From contig JAPDRN010000022.1 of NCBI GenBank assembly GCA_030247855.1, forward strand, positions 124,001 to 188,000: a stretch of 64,000 nt of DNA, read 5' to 3'. Shown piece by piece: positions 1-11,419 of the stretch; position 1 is the stretch's first letter; the number at the start of each line of letters is the position of its first letter. The DNA comes from Knufia peltigerae (lineage: Eukaryota > Ascomycota > Eurotiomycetes > Chaetothyriales > Trichomeriaceae). The position numbers and the translations under genes were made by a program. The notes under the pieces are model-generated. The model had not been told where the DNA came from and ran no database searches. It was given only the letters and a program-made list of their open reading frames with translations.

Positions 1-324
1 GTAGAGTCGCTGTCGGAGACCAGTTCCCGACTGATCTGTATCCGCATAGCCCATCATGTTGATCTCGACGACCGGTCTAGGGTGATTAGCGATGATTGAG
101 GCATAGTCTTGACTCTCTTACCCCGTGATATCCGCCTTCCCAACGCCCAATAGATATTCCCCCTCTGAAGGCACATACTGTCCTCGTTCAGCTCGAGCGT
201 TGTTTGGTATCAAATGCACAAGGGCAGGATTCCCGAGACAGGCATAAAGCAACAAGATCGTGGCGAGGAGCAGTAGCCAGAAGGTATAAATCACCGGGCG
301 TGTTGGGTCTTGCGAGGAAGCCAT
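1..324 (-). CDS. Neutral ceramidase, N-terminal part (gene runs off the left edge)
   Basis: Neutral ceramidases hydrolyse ceramide to sphingosine and fatty acid, in the secretory pathway or at the cell surface. The start ATG is at 324. Exon 1 (122-324) encodes a short cytosolic stretch, a hydrophobic signal-anchor (IYTFWLLLLATILLLYACL) and then YLLGVGKADITG. A 45-bp intron (77-121) follows, and exon 2 (1-76) continues PVVEINMMGYADTDQSGTGL. The string GVGKADITGP..NMMGYAD..Q.G.G is the N-terminal signature of the family, which usually runs to about 700-780 residues, so only about 93 residues are present. The intron is short but its removal joins the motif exactly. An upstream in-frame TTG at 336 is not needed. 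No catalytic residues fall in the window. Identification comes from the N-terminal motif only. Confidence 0.85.
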
Positions 325-934
325 CGCTGTGTGCAACGAGTCGTAGTAAGATGAGAATGCTCTTGTGTATGAGGCATCTATCGACTCCTACTGGGAAATT
401 CCATTCTAAAGTCCCCCTAGCTTACAGGAGAGTAGACAAAATGGTAACACATGCAATCATGGGATGCGCAGGCATCATATCCAAGTCTTGTGAGACAAGT
501 TCGAAACTCTGTATTAACCAGGCACTCGCCTACAGCATGGGTGAAGGAGCATCATTAGAACGCCAAGAGACTAAGATAAGATAACCCAATTCAATGACAT
601 CATGGGGTTATTCAATTGAGACGCGTGAGAGAAACGCGTAAAGGGGCGTGACATATTCCGTACGACGTATATAGAACGCCCTGTAGGTACCGATCTAGGT
701 TATGTCATTATTCAATATCATCTTGTCAATATGATCGTGTTTCGCATTACTACCTTCTCAGGACAAAGTATGCTGTAAAGAGAGACACAATACAATATTC
801 ACTACCAGAGGCTTTTGGATAGATGTCAGTATGTCTTTGATTGGAGACACTACTGCGAGATCTGTTTTCGATTTTCGAACAATGTGCATATTAGACAGTT
901 CAGGTCCTACCATCATCACAATCGACTAATAGGA
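325..934. other. Intergenic: upstream of ceramidase, downstream of esterase
   Basis: This holds the presumed ceramidase promoter and the 3' flank of the esterase. I see no convincing gene or repeat. A plus-strand open frame at 204-584 overlaps the ceramidase start and has no family resemblance. Confidence 0.5.
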
Positions 935-2755
935 TCAAGCATATAATCCCTTCTGCCACCACAGACACCTCCTATTTGCAGCATTGTCAACCGTCTGATT
1001 TATAAAGGTCAGATTCAAATTCTGAACCGTCGCATGCGGACCATATGACAGAAAAGGGGGAAGCCCAGGTGCGTTTGGATTGCCCTTCATCGCAAAGGTT
1101 GTAAAATACTTCTGCATAATGATCGCCAGGGTATCATTCTTAACCAGAGGATTTGGCCCATTGAAGTATGTATAGGGAACGTCATCCCCATGAAGGCTCG
1201 GTGGAACAGTGAACATATAATTAAAAACTTTGTTGTTATATGCTCGCGCCAAATAGTTTGTACTGCACGAGAAGAAGGCCTCCGTAACCAATAAATCGTT
1301 CCGTCCGGTGGGCGTCGTGTAACCGACAGAACCGTCGAATTTGGGAGGATACAGTACCTCCGAAATGTAATTGACGACAGCATCCGAGATGGTGGGAAAG
1401 TAAACACGCAGGTCGGCTTCGAACGCAGTCTCGTTCTGGGCAAATGGATCCATGAATCCAAGGCCGTCCTGCAGATTATGACCGGCCATGACCTCTAGTG
1501 TTTTATCGAAACGTCCTTGCAGAAGAAGCTGGCCAGGTAGCGCGGGCGCAAAGATCCCGTCCACGACAGGGTTAAAGGTGAAGGAGCCATAAGGTTTGGA
1601 ATTCCCAACGAGGTTGTAGTTTGCGAGCTGAAGTTCAGCTGTCGTGAGATTGCGTGCTTCTTCCAGTGTGGTGATCCCTGCAGCGGTCAAAAAGGACTGG
1701 TAGATGGATTCTTGTAGCTTCTTGCTGGGCGTCATCTGGAAACCAGGACTCTGCACTATGGCTCGACGGAAAGGTACCTTGCCTCTGGATCCGCCAAATG
1801 CAGTGATTTGGTGCATTGTGCTGCCACCGCCGGCCGATTCTCCTATAACAGTGACTTGGTCTGGGTTGCCACCAAACTTGGCAATGTTTTGCTGCACCCA
1901 TTCAAGGGCGAGACGCTGGTCGAAAAGGCCTGCATTTGCAGTTCCGGTAGAGTTTTCAAATGTTGGTCCGGAGAGAAATCCCTAGCCGGAGATATCAGCA
2001 TAGGCAGTCAAGGAGCAAGGCACCTGAGCATACAAAACTTCCAAGTCGATAGTTCATAGCAACCCAGATTATGCCGGGTCCGCCTTGGGCCTGACTGGCT
2101 CTGATCAGACCTGCTGCAGAAGGACTGTAGAGTGTTTTTGACCCAAGCGTATATCCACCTCCGTGGATCCATACCATTCTGTTCTATCGGTCAACATAGT
2201 CGAGCACTTCACAACTATGGTATTCACTTACACCGGCACTCCGGGTCCTTTGCCTGCTGTATCAAAGACAGCTTTTGGTACCATAACATCGAGGAATAAG
2301 CAATCCTCGCTGGCGGTAGGTTGGACGGGTGGCGGTAGTGGTAGGGGAGGAACCTGATATCCAGCAGAGATATTGAAAGCGGCAGTGCCATTAGCAATCC
2401 AACTTGCAGAATAGACTGTCCAAGCTGGTATAGCCTGAAAACAGGCTACAGCTCTGGAACCATTGTTGAAAACCTTGGGGCCGTTGGTGCTAGGCGCGAC
2501 GGGCGCAGAGAATCGAAGCTTTCCAACTGGAGGTGCTGCGTATCGGACATTGGAAAAGTTATAGTATTGGCCAGAATCCTGAATATCATAATTAATGAAT
2601 GGATTCTATATCGCGGTCGCTCGCCGCACTCTACTGACATTGAATGTTGCTTGATGTAGCTCGTACCCGAGATCTACTACGGGGAGACCTGAAGCAGGCG
2701 CACAGCTAGCACTGCCAGCAAAAAGCAGGGTAGCCCAGAGAACCGTGCTTCTCAT
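935..2755 (-). CDS. Secreted type-B carboxylesterase (alpha/beta-hydrolase)
   Basis: The enzyme hydrolyses carboxylic esters and is predicted to be secreted. Four exons: 2639-2755, 2232-2578, 2034-2178 and 935-1981, giving about 551 residues, the usual family size. The start ATG at 2755 opens a signal peptide (MRSTVLWATLLFAGSASCA). Next come YYNFSNVRYAAPPVGKL and EDCLFLDVMVP, family landmarks; the oxyanion-hole motif VWIHGGGYTLG; MNYRLGSFGFLSG; and the nucleophile elbow VIGESAGGGS. The probable catalytic His lies in SLHGDDVPYTYF. The first intron donor is the least certain (GTCAGT at 2638, or a site 9 bases further into the intron); both keep frame. The gene is divergent from the MFS carrier at 3568 and may share its control region. 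The substrate cannot be told: lipase, cholinesterase-like and feruloyl/tannase-like activities all occur in this family. Confidence 0.92.
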
Positions 2756-3567
2756 TGTCGGAGGTTCAGAAACGCTCTGGAAGGTGGACGAGGCGATGTC
2801 GGACAAGAAAGTGGAAGAGTTGAAGTGGGCACCATACAGGTTATGCTTGCAGACATGCTACATATAACCCGTCTGTGAACTTTGCAAACATGGTGGCAGC
2901 GAGGCGGGGTGCAGTAGCTGCACCGGGGAAACTCCATTCATGGTCTCGCTTTCCATGGGTGCCTTGAAAAACAACGAGCTTCCTAAAGTAGCTGATTGTC
3001 GACGAGGGAAGCGTCTCGGAAGAATTTTGAGAGGAGTAAGCCGTGGAGTACGGTGCCACGAGACTGGGATGCGGGTCACATTAGAAGCCATGGTATGATT
3101 CTACTCAGTCTGCTTCCTGATGAAAAGAACCAACTACCGGCCGACAAGGGTCATCGTCAGAGGGTTTGCCCAGTATCATGTCGCAAAGTACATTGCGGGG
3201 ACTCCATAGTTGGGGTCTCCGGTTGGTCCGCTCGAGAATGAGGGCGAGTATAGGAACTCGGAGGACGGAAGTGTATGTCTTTCCGGTGGACGTCCGGTGG
3301 AACGGGGCTTCATCGCAATGCCAAGATGAAATGTTGGCCAGTGTGGCATCGCATCGACGCCGAAAGGATGCCTGTCTTATTTTGCCGGTGGTAATTTGTA
3401 AATAGACCCTCAGTCCACCTCAATCTTGGCTTCCTGTGGATACCCCATTTTCATGATCTATATACATTCTCCCACAATCCCCAGATGTCGAACCCGGTCA
3501 CCCTTGCTCAACCCAAACTGCAGTTTCTGGTCCCCAGACCAAGGGCACTTTGCAGCATACAATCGAC
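2756..3567. promoter_or_regulatory. Divergent promoter region between esterase and MFS transporter
   Basis: These 812 bp separate two genes transcribed away from each other, so they should hold both promoters. Several short open frames occur but none resembles a protein family. A cluster of CGG/CCG triplets lies at 3220-3305 and is listed separately. Confidence 0.6.
3220..3305. promoter_or_regulatory. Candidate Zn2Cys6 binding sites (CGG/CCG array)
   Basis: CGG-TTGGT-CCG at 3220-3230 is an inverted triplet pair with a 5-base spacer. CGG-AGGA-CGG lies at 3259-3268 as a direct pair. CGG-N7-CCG spans 3284-3296, inside a direct repeat of TCCGGTGGA. Zn2Cys6 proteins bind paired CGG triplets with protein-specific spacing, and a gene for such a regulator starts at 5970. 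No binding evidence exists; the link is inferred from composition and position. Confidence 0.35.
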
Positions 3568-5431
3568 ATGGCATCGCATTCGATAGATGAAAAAGGCACC
3601 GACCATGTGTCCAACGACCAGGTCGAGATCGCCATGAAAGGCATTTCGAACCAGGACCGTATCTCCCGCTTCAGCCCTGCTGAGCAAAAGAGAATCGTCC
3701 GGAGAATCGACCTGCGTCTTGCAGTCACGCTGGGCTGCCTCTATTGCATCAGTCTTCTCGATCGGACCAACCTAGGTGCGGCTTCAGTTGCTGGGTATGC
3801 ATGCACCACCGTGGTCATATCATTGCTGACATTTCTGCAGAATGCAAAAGAGTCTGAACATGAACGAGTCCAACAATGGATATACCATTGTTTCCCTCGT
3901 CTTCTTCATCTCCTATACCATCTTTCAGGCTCCTGCAGTGGTATTCATCCGCACCATGGGCCCACGTAATTTTCTCGCATTCATTGTCCTTGCCTGGGGT
4001 GCCGTCATGATTGTGAGGCAGAAAACCTATCTGCAAATGGGTAAATATGCTGACCTGAGATAGGGTTTCGGGTTTGTTCCGAGCTGGGAAGTCATGTGCG
4101 TCTTGCGAGTCATTCTTGGTGCACTTGAAGCAGGCTGTAAGTTACGGTCCTCTCCTGCTCAATTTGCTGGTTTATTGCCTAAGCTTTTCCTTTGCTGACA
4201 TGGATCCTTCGACACGATCACAGTTTACCCTGGCTGTGTGTACCTCCTTAGTACGTGGTATCCTCGCTTTGACCTCCAAAAGCGCAATGCCTTGTTCTAC
4301 CTGATCGGAAGTATGGCCTCAGGTTTTGGTGGCATCCTTGCGTATGGACTCATGCAGCTCGATGGTGTTTCCAATCTCTCTGGCTGGCGCTGGATCTTCA
4401 TCGTGAGTCCTGTGATGCATGGAAGTGTATTATTTGATTGACTTCTCTCAGATAGAGGGTATTCTGACATGCGCACTCGCAATTGGAGCTTACTTCATCA
4501 TCGTCGACTTCCCAGAGGAGTCTCCCAAGTCCTGGCACTTTCTCAATGAAGAAGAAGCAGCCTTCGTCGTCGCACGGATTGAGCAAGACCGATCTGACAC
4601 ATACCCGGACAAGTTTTCCGTGGGCAAATACCTCAAGAATGCTTTAGACAGCAAGGTTTGGGCCTTTGCCTGGCTGTATATGTTGACCACCACCAACACG
4701 TACGCCATCGCTTACTTCCTGCCCATCATTCTTCGAGACGGCATGGGCTTTTCTGTGGCCGCGGCCCAGTGTCTGACTGCACCCCCGTACGTTGCTGCTG
4801 CAATAATCATGTACGTCGAGTCGTACTTCTCAGACAAGTGGCGACTCCGGGGTCCGATCGTGGTTGGAAATGCTCTCATGGGTATGATGTGCATCTTTGT
4901 CCCTCTGTTGCATTGACTGAATCTTGTTAGGCATTGTCGGCTTGGGCCTTTTGGGCTACGTCAAAACCGCGGGTGTTCGTTACTTTGGCGTCTTTTTGGC
5001 CACCGCTGCATGTGAGTAGTATCAGTGCCAGCCGTCGGACAGTAACAACTAACGTCGAACCTCAGGCAACGCCAACTGTCCAGCTTTGATCACTTATCAA
5101 GGGTAGGTCGAGAGTTTCTCCTTCATTTGAGCAGTAAGGCTGCGTGCTGACAAGTCTACTCAGTAACAATATCCGAGGACAATGGAAGCGAGCATTGACA
5201 TCGGCAACTCTCGTGGGAGGTGGCAGCATTGGTGGTATCATTGGTACGACAGTTTTCCGTGCACAAGACGCCCCAAACTACCGTCCCGGCATCTTGACTT
5301 GTTTGATTGCGGACGCGTTGATTGTCCTCATTGTCGCATGGTTGAGCTGGAAATTCAACCGAGCGAACAAGAGAGCGATGAACGGAGGTAAAGTGATTGA
5401 AGGATTGGACGGGTTCAGGTACACACTTTGA
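3568..5431 (+). CDS. MFS transporter, anion:cation symporter (Dal5/Tna1-like) type
   Basis: Predicted plasma-membrane importer of an organic anion; relatives carry allantoate, nicotinate, pantothenate and similar carboxylates. Eight exons: 3568-3794, 3841-4012, 4064-4136, 4224-4402, 4452-4881, 4931-5011, 5066-5102 and 5164-5431, giving 488 residues with all phases agreeing. Features of this subfamily: a hydrophilic N-terminus ending RRIDLRLAVTLGCLYC, then ISLLDRTNLGAASVAG, the RVILGALEAGFYPG segment, STWYPRFDLQKRNALFYL, SGWRWIFIIEG, and late segments NIRGQWKRALTSATLVGGGS and PNYRPG. About 12 membrane spans are expected. It is divergent from the secreted esterase and followed on the same strand by a Zn2Cys6 regulator, which suggests uptake of an esterase product. 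The substrate is unknown. Confidence 0.93.
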
Positions 5432-5969
5432 GGAAACAGGACTCGGGGTATCCAGGGCATTAACGTGAATCAGTCGGTTTGTTGTCAATTGGCTATCACC
5501 TAGAGACAACTATAGGGTATCTTGAAATGTATTGGCTTTTTAGATAGCACTCCTACTGCTCGTCATCGCCGGTCTGCAGAGATGTCAGAATAAGCCAGAA
5601 GGAAGGAGGGGTCAAAAGTAATGTAGTGGTTTTATTCACTTTTTCGTGTAATGTAAGATAGAAGGGAACTAGGGTCAAGCTGGAGTGGTTCGATGTGCTC
5701 TTCCCCGCAGTCTAGGCTCACCTTCGGCTTTCATGCGCCTATAAGGTCAGAAACTTGGCGGCAGCTCCCAAGGCTCTCTAGTTGAAAATAGGCCTCGGTT
5801 AGCCTTGGAAATCCGGGCTTTCCCAGCAACTGCCGGCGGCCTCGACTCGCCAACAATGCCTCGCCATCGCCTCCAGTCTATATCCAGCAGCCCATCATGC
5901 CCTTTATTCTTCGATTGAACTCCACCACCTAATGAAGTGTGAATAATCCGAAAATTTCGTGCCTGGTGT
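5432..5969. other. Intergenic: MFS 3' flank and regulator promoter
   Basis: No gene found. The second half is GC-richer (for example GCCGGCGGCC near 5832) and presumably carries the promoter of the regulator at 5970. Confidence 0.5.
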
Positions 5970-8403
5970 ATGGATCAGACACAGCGATCCAGCAGACCTG
6001 CATGGGCCTGTGATCGATGCCGCAGGCAAAAATTGAGAGTATGTGCCACTTTTGTCGCTGTTGTCACCTTCACGTACTGACCATAGAATCTAGTGTGATG
6101 TCGAGAAACCCTGCACTTTATGCGTCAGAGCAGGGGCAAGATGCGAGCCACAATCTTCAACACAGGAGAGTCCTCTCAAGCGCAAGAGGTCCTTTAATCA
6201 CGAAGCAAGTCGCCGGGCCAGAGTGGAAGGCCTATCGAGTATTCCCCTGATTTCACAGCATGGCACGCCACGCATACCATTGCAAGCAAGTTATAGTTCA
6301 ACTGGTGATCTCGCTCAAACATCTGGCTCCTTCCGCTCTTTCGATGGTAGCCCAGACATGGTGACTCGATCCGACGCAAGCCCCGAGGAAGGACGGCAGT
6401 ACGGCGCGAACGACTCTACAATGAGTTTTGCGAAAATCATTCTCGGAGAAGACGATGATAGTGATTCCCCGGCCAGCGGTACCATCCCGGGTGACCCTGG
6501 ACGAGCTACCTTAGATCCTCAGGCTCCTCACCACATTTCGACGCCATTACCCTGTCAAGACTTCTTGCCAGTCGCGGTGGACGCCTACTTCGATAGGTTT
6601 CATTGGTACATTATGCTCTTCCACCCATCATCATTTGTCAGTCGTGCACAAAACATCCTTCGGCGTACGACATGGGCGCCAGAGGAGTTATGTGACGTTC
6701 TTCTCATCATCATGGTGGCAGTTCTAGGCCTGCGCTGTGTGGAACATGACAAGACTTGGAAAGGACACCAGTTATTGCATGAATATTCGGCAACAGCTGC
6801 ATCCTTGAGCTCAGAATTGATGTTGCTGATGAGCTCACACTTCTACGAAGTCTTGTTGGAGTCAAAAATTGAAGCATACCAGATTTGCATGTTATTGGGA
6901 AACTACCATGTCTACTTTGGCTCGTCAAATTTTGCCTGGAACGTGTCTGGTGTATCTGCGAGAACAGCATATGCGCTGGCTCTTCATTGTGATAAAGCGA
7001 AGAGTTCAGGCGGTGAGATCGCCCGTGAGGTCAGCAATCGCTGTTGGAACCATCTGGTTGTGTCTGACCAATTTTCATCGATGATCTTTGGGCGTCCAGC
7101 AACGCTAGATCCTGCATTCGCACAGTTCAAGAAGCTGACAGACCTGGACGATACGGAACTCCCTCCTGATACAGCTAGACTTGCGATTTTACAGGAAAGT
7201 CATCGGAAAGTGACATTTTTGACCTACCACACTTTGAAGTTTGAGTTGTACCATATCATCCGACATACTTTGGAAAGTTTCAAGGTTCTCCAGCTACAAA
7301 GCCCAGTCACTGTGCAGGATTTGAAGACGCTCATTCGGGTCGTGAACAGCACAGAAGTCATGTTAGAGCAATGGCATGAGAATCTCCCTGCCGTTTTTAA
7401 ACCTTCCCAGTGGGCGGCAGATGATCCATGGAATGTTCTTGAACTTGATCGGTGCAACCCGGAAGAGAAGAATATCAGAAGAAAACTTGGACTGCAGGGG
7501 TTTATCCTGCAGCTCCTGTACGATGCGGCCAGTGTATGGGCCCGTCGACCCCTGTTGAAACTTCGAATCTCCATCCCAGCAGAAGAGAGTATCGAAAATA
7601 TTGCAATCAGTGACGTCCCTGACTCGCTGGGGGCGTCCGTACAGGCGGCCTTACGCATGTCACGAGTTCCCGTAGCTGAGTTCGAGGGTCACCTTGCTCA
7701 GTCGTTTGTGCTTATGCACCTCTTCACAGCCGGCAGTATCTTGTGCATTGCACCGACTTGTCAACCATACAGTAAGACAGCAAGCGAGGCCAAGGCTGGA
7801 GTACTCAGGATCATTTCCGCCTGCAGAGCCATCAAGGATGAGAGTAAGATCGCCAGGCATACAGATCAAATGCTGACGAGACTGTACAAAAAGACCATGG
7901 AGCGCGAGATGGATAATGCTCTACGACTGTCAGACAACGCCACCCCGAAACAACACGTGGCTCACAGGCTTAACGAGAGGCAAGCCCGAGACATTCATCG
8001 CCCGGAGCCCCGATCGCAATCGGAACACGCTGCCATACCCAAGGCCATGACTCATGTGGCGATGGAAACATCAGGTCTGGCCACAGACCATGGCGGCATC
8101 CTGGCGGCCTCGGACTATCACGCCCGAAATCCAGATGAAGCTTCTCTTGGAGAGCCGATAGTGTCATACCTTCATTTTGAATCACTTCGAAACAACGATC
8201 GGACAGAAACTCACGTCGACGAGGACTTTGACGAAGCTTTTGGGGCTTTTGAAGAAAGTAAGTCTGCCACAAGGTCCACGCTCCCAGGGGCATAACTGCG
8301 CATCTCTCGAACTTGTCCAGACATCTTGACCTGATACTGACTGCGATGACGCCTTCCAGTGTTCAATCTTGACTTTGCCGAGTTCCCGCTCAGACCGTAT
8401 TGA
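5970..8403 (+). CDS. Zn2Cys6 transcription factor with fungal-specific middle domain
   Basis: Predicted nuclear DNA-binding regulator. Three exons: 5970-6038, 6094-8257 and 8360-8403, giving 758 residues. The zinc cluster is complete, with Cys14, 17, 24, 30, 33 and 40 (C-x2-C-x6-C-x5-C-x2-C-x6-C); the first intron falls exactly between Arg23 and Cys24, a common position. A basic stretch (PLKRKRS) follows. The middle homology region is recognisable at roughly residues 150-450, including AYFDRFHWYIMLFHPSSF and the SSMIFGRPATL signature. The last intron (GTAAGT at 8258, AG at 8359) is inferred: splicing gives an acidic/hydrophobic end (AFEEMFNLDFAEFPLRPY), while read-through stops at 8295 after SKSATRSTLPGA. 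Its position beside the esterase and carrier suggests a pathway-specific regulator. Confidence 0.92.
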
Positions 8404-8855
8404 TTGAAGACTTTGTCATTATTGAAAGTTAACCGCGACGTACCTCTGCATATTGTCGAGACTCTACACAGCTGCATCACCATGGTAGACCCTGTCGATA
8501 CGCCAACCCCTTTTCGAGCCATCTTCGAGTTCTACAAGCAGACATAACACAAGATACCCCTAGCATATTTGAAGAGGTGGCCTGCCAAACTCGTAGCTGT
8601 AAGCAGGCGATGGGCAGTGAGAGAGTGAGAGATTCCATGCATATACATTATCCTTTATATATGTGCGGAGGTATAACTACCTATTAAAACCAACTTTGCC
8701 TCTTTTTATCAGTTTTCCCGCTTGCGAGACCCAGCCAGACAAATGTGTGTAAAAAGCACAAGGTCATAATCAATCATAAATAAAAAGAAAGCTCACGCTC
8801 GCTCATATACACAAAATCCAGGGGGTTTGTCAATTCGAAGACGCCAAAACATCGA
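8404..8855. other. Intergenic between convergent genes
   Basis: This is the 3' flank of both the regulator (+) and the kelch gene (-), with AT-rich stretches suited to polyadenylation. No gene seen. Confidence 0.5.
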
Positions 8856-11419
8856 TCAATCCCTGTTCACGACCCTCAAGCTCCTTCTCGGGTTCAACAC
8901 GACCCCCAGGAAGCTCGGCTCCTGTCCAGCCATCAGGTCCTCCGTACTGCTCGCCGCCGTGGCACTTCCCGCACCTCCCGCCACGTTTCGGTAAGGGTTG
9001 TTGCTATTGAGTTGGTTCGCCCTCGCCGAGCGCGCGCCCGTCGTGCTCGCGTCGCCGGAGCGGTCGTCCGCGCTGTTTCGGCTGTCCGACTGGCTCTTGT
9101 CCGAGTACTTTTGACTTGCGGCGCCGCCGACACCTGCGCCTGCGCCGATGTAGCGTGGGTCCCCAGACAGATGCTGCCGCTGGGTCATGTCCACGTGGTT
9201 CTTGTAGATCCGGAGCTGCTTGCGGTACAGCCAGACACAAAAGCCCAGGTAGGCGGCCAGAACGGCGAACAGGCCCGCGATGACACCGGCGACGATGGCG
9301 CCGACGTTTGTCCCTCCACCTCCGCCGCTCGAGGAATTGCTCCCGTCTCCAGACCCCCCTGACCCGCCGCCGCCACTCGCCGGACTGCTCGTCCCGCTCG
9401 CGCCCGGGGCCGCGGTGACGCTGTATGTCAAAGGTTGTCCGGTCGCGAGGGGCCCTTGAGTCGCCGTCTGCGCTGGCTGGGTCACCGTCGCCGCGCCGAC
9501 TGCGTTTCCGCCCACGACGCTCTGCACGGCCGCAGGGACGGCGTAGCCGTAGCTCCCTTGCAAGGCGGCGGCGTCGTCGCGTTGGCTCTCCTGCCGGTTC
9601 AGGTCGTCCTTGGCGTCGAGCGCGACATAGCCGTTCTGCCAGCTCAGACTGCTCGTGTTGAACACGTACACTCCCGGACTGTCGCAGCTCAGGTCTTGCC
9701 CGACGTACCCGCCCACCACGACCATCTGCGCGTTCCACACGTTGCATGTGTGTCCCGCCCGGGGGCCCGGCGTGGCCTGGTTCGACGTGTCGACCTTGAT
9801 CCACGTGAAGGACGGGATGGTCAGGATCCACATGTCGTCGTACTGGATTTGTTCGCCGTAGGGGACGAGGTTCTGGCCTCCGTACATGTGCACCTGCGTC
9901 GACGTGCCGTCGGGCGCGGACACGGCGATGGCGCAGGGGTTGACGCGTATCTCGGGGGTAGGCCCGCTGGTGGCCTGCTTGTACCACTGCGACGTAGCGA
10001 TGTCGTATACGTCGATGACGTTCATCTGGGTGAAGGTCGCGTTGGTCCCGCCGGCCAGACCGATAATGATGCCTTGCTTCGAGTAGCCCGGCACGTAGAC
10101 GAGAACGCCGTCTGCACGCTCTGGGAACCCACTCGTGTCCTGCACGCCGCCCTGGGTGATGTTGCGGTATATGCCCGACGAGCCTGCCGTGCCGGAATTG
10201 GAGACGGCGTCGTTGGTGTATCCTGGGAATGTGTACTCGAGGAGGCCTTTGATGTAGACCCGAGCGATTGACTGAGACCAGCCGGGGGTCGTGTAGCCGT
10301 CGAGATGGCCGCCAAAGTAGAAGCCCCGGCCGATGTTGGGCACAGAAACTCCTGCCCCTTCGGCGGCGCGTTGGACTGCTTGGTTTGCCGGTTCGGAGTT
10401 GTCGCCAGAACTCGTTTTGGGGTCAGATTGTTCGGTCCAAGACGAGGAAGAGATGTCGTAGGACCAGGTGGAGAACGGCACAGGCGATTCTGCTGGAGTG
10501 TCTGAGAATTCGCCGCCGTAGAGGTAGAGTGAGTCGTAGGAGTTCCACAGGTAGCCTAGTGAGACGGCCGGAGGACCGCTGGGGATTGGTAGTCCCGATA
10601 TCGAAGGCGTTCCAATCTGCCATGACTTGGTCAAGTCGATCGCGATCAGATCGTTGTCTGCGTCGGATTGTCAGCATCAGAAAGCCCGTGACGACGGTTG
10701 AGCAACTTACTCCATTCATTGCTAGTCTGGTCGGCGGTCGTCGTGGATCTGCCTCCATAGTAGTATAAGGTCCCATTGACGAGAGCACTCTGCCCTGCCC
10801 ACCTCTTACATACGACCGTGGGACTGTCGTCTCTTTTCACATTCGCATCTGGCAGTGCTCTCTTTCCTTGTCGCAGGTTGTCTCCCCTCAATGACCCATC
10901 TCTTCTCGTTCCCACGGGATTCGCATCCGCTTTCAATATCGGTGTCGTGTGGAGGCTCTGCGTAACGAGGATGACCACGAACGCCAAAAATAGTAGTCTC
11001 GACAGCGTAGGGATGAAGAAAGGCATTTCTCGTGGTTTGTCTCTGTCGCGCGGGCACGAACTGTCCCGGGTCGAAGCAGGAGGATCTGGCTCGAAGACGT
11101 CGATTTTACTCCGGAAACGAACTTGCAGTCTCGGTCGGGTGGTGTTGGTTTGCTTTAGCTTTGTGTCCACAATCGCATCGTCGCCCCCGAGTCCGACCTC
11201 GAGAAAGACAGAGTTCCTCCTCTGCACGAGTGACACTTGTTCTAGTTCTTCGGGTGTATTGTCGTCGCACGAGCCGGTGCTTTGGGGCTCTCGCACGAAA
11301 TTCCGTCGACGGACTTCATTCGACGAAGAGTGAAACTCAGGCACAAGGGTCGATGTTGTGGAATATCCTGAACCAGAAGATGAATCTTCGCCAGAGGGTC
11401 GGATTTCGTATGATGCCAT
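8856..11419 (-). CDS. Kelch-repeat membrane protein
   Basis: Two exons, 10711-11419 and 8856-10657 (intron 53 bp), give 836 residues. An N-terminal hydrophilic region (1-131) is followed by a hydrophobic signal-anchor (FFIPTLSRLLFLAFVVILV, near 134-152). Then come kelch-type beta-propeller repeats such as SALVNGTLYYYGGR, DSLYLYGGEF, GIIIGLAGG, VHMYGGQNL, TPGPRAGHTCNVWNAQMVVVGG and SSLSWQNGYV. After a Gly/Ser-rich linker there is a second membrane span (GAIVAGVIAGLFAVLAAYLG) with a basic cytosolic tail. Starting at Met132 (11026) would make the first span a plain signal peptide, so the true start is open. Proteins of this layout are common in filamentous ascomycetes and are thought to act at the cell surface or polarity sites; no specific role can be read here. 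The propeller part is much richer in GC than the neighbours. Confidence 0.88.

Noticed and set aside
9004..9987. 327-codon minus-strand frame inside the kelch gene
   Set aside because: It overlaps the kelch exon in another phase, is made of Arg/Gly/Pro-rich sequence without any domain, and is explained by high GC.
9435..10271. 278-codon plus-strand frame opposite the kelch gene
   Set aside because: Antisense shadow of a GC-rich exon; composition is not protein-like and there are no family motifs.
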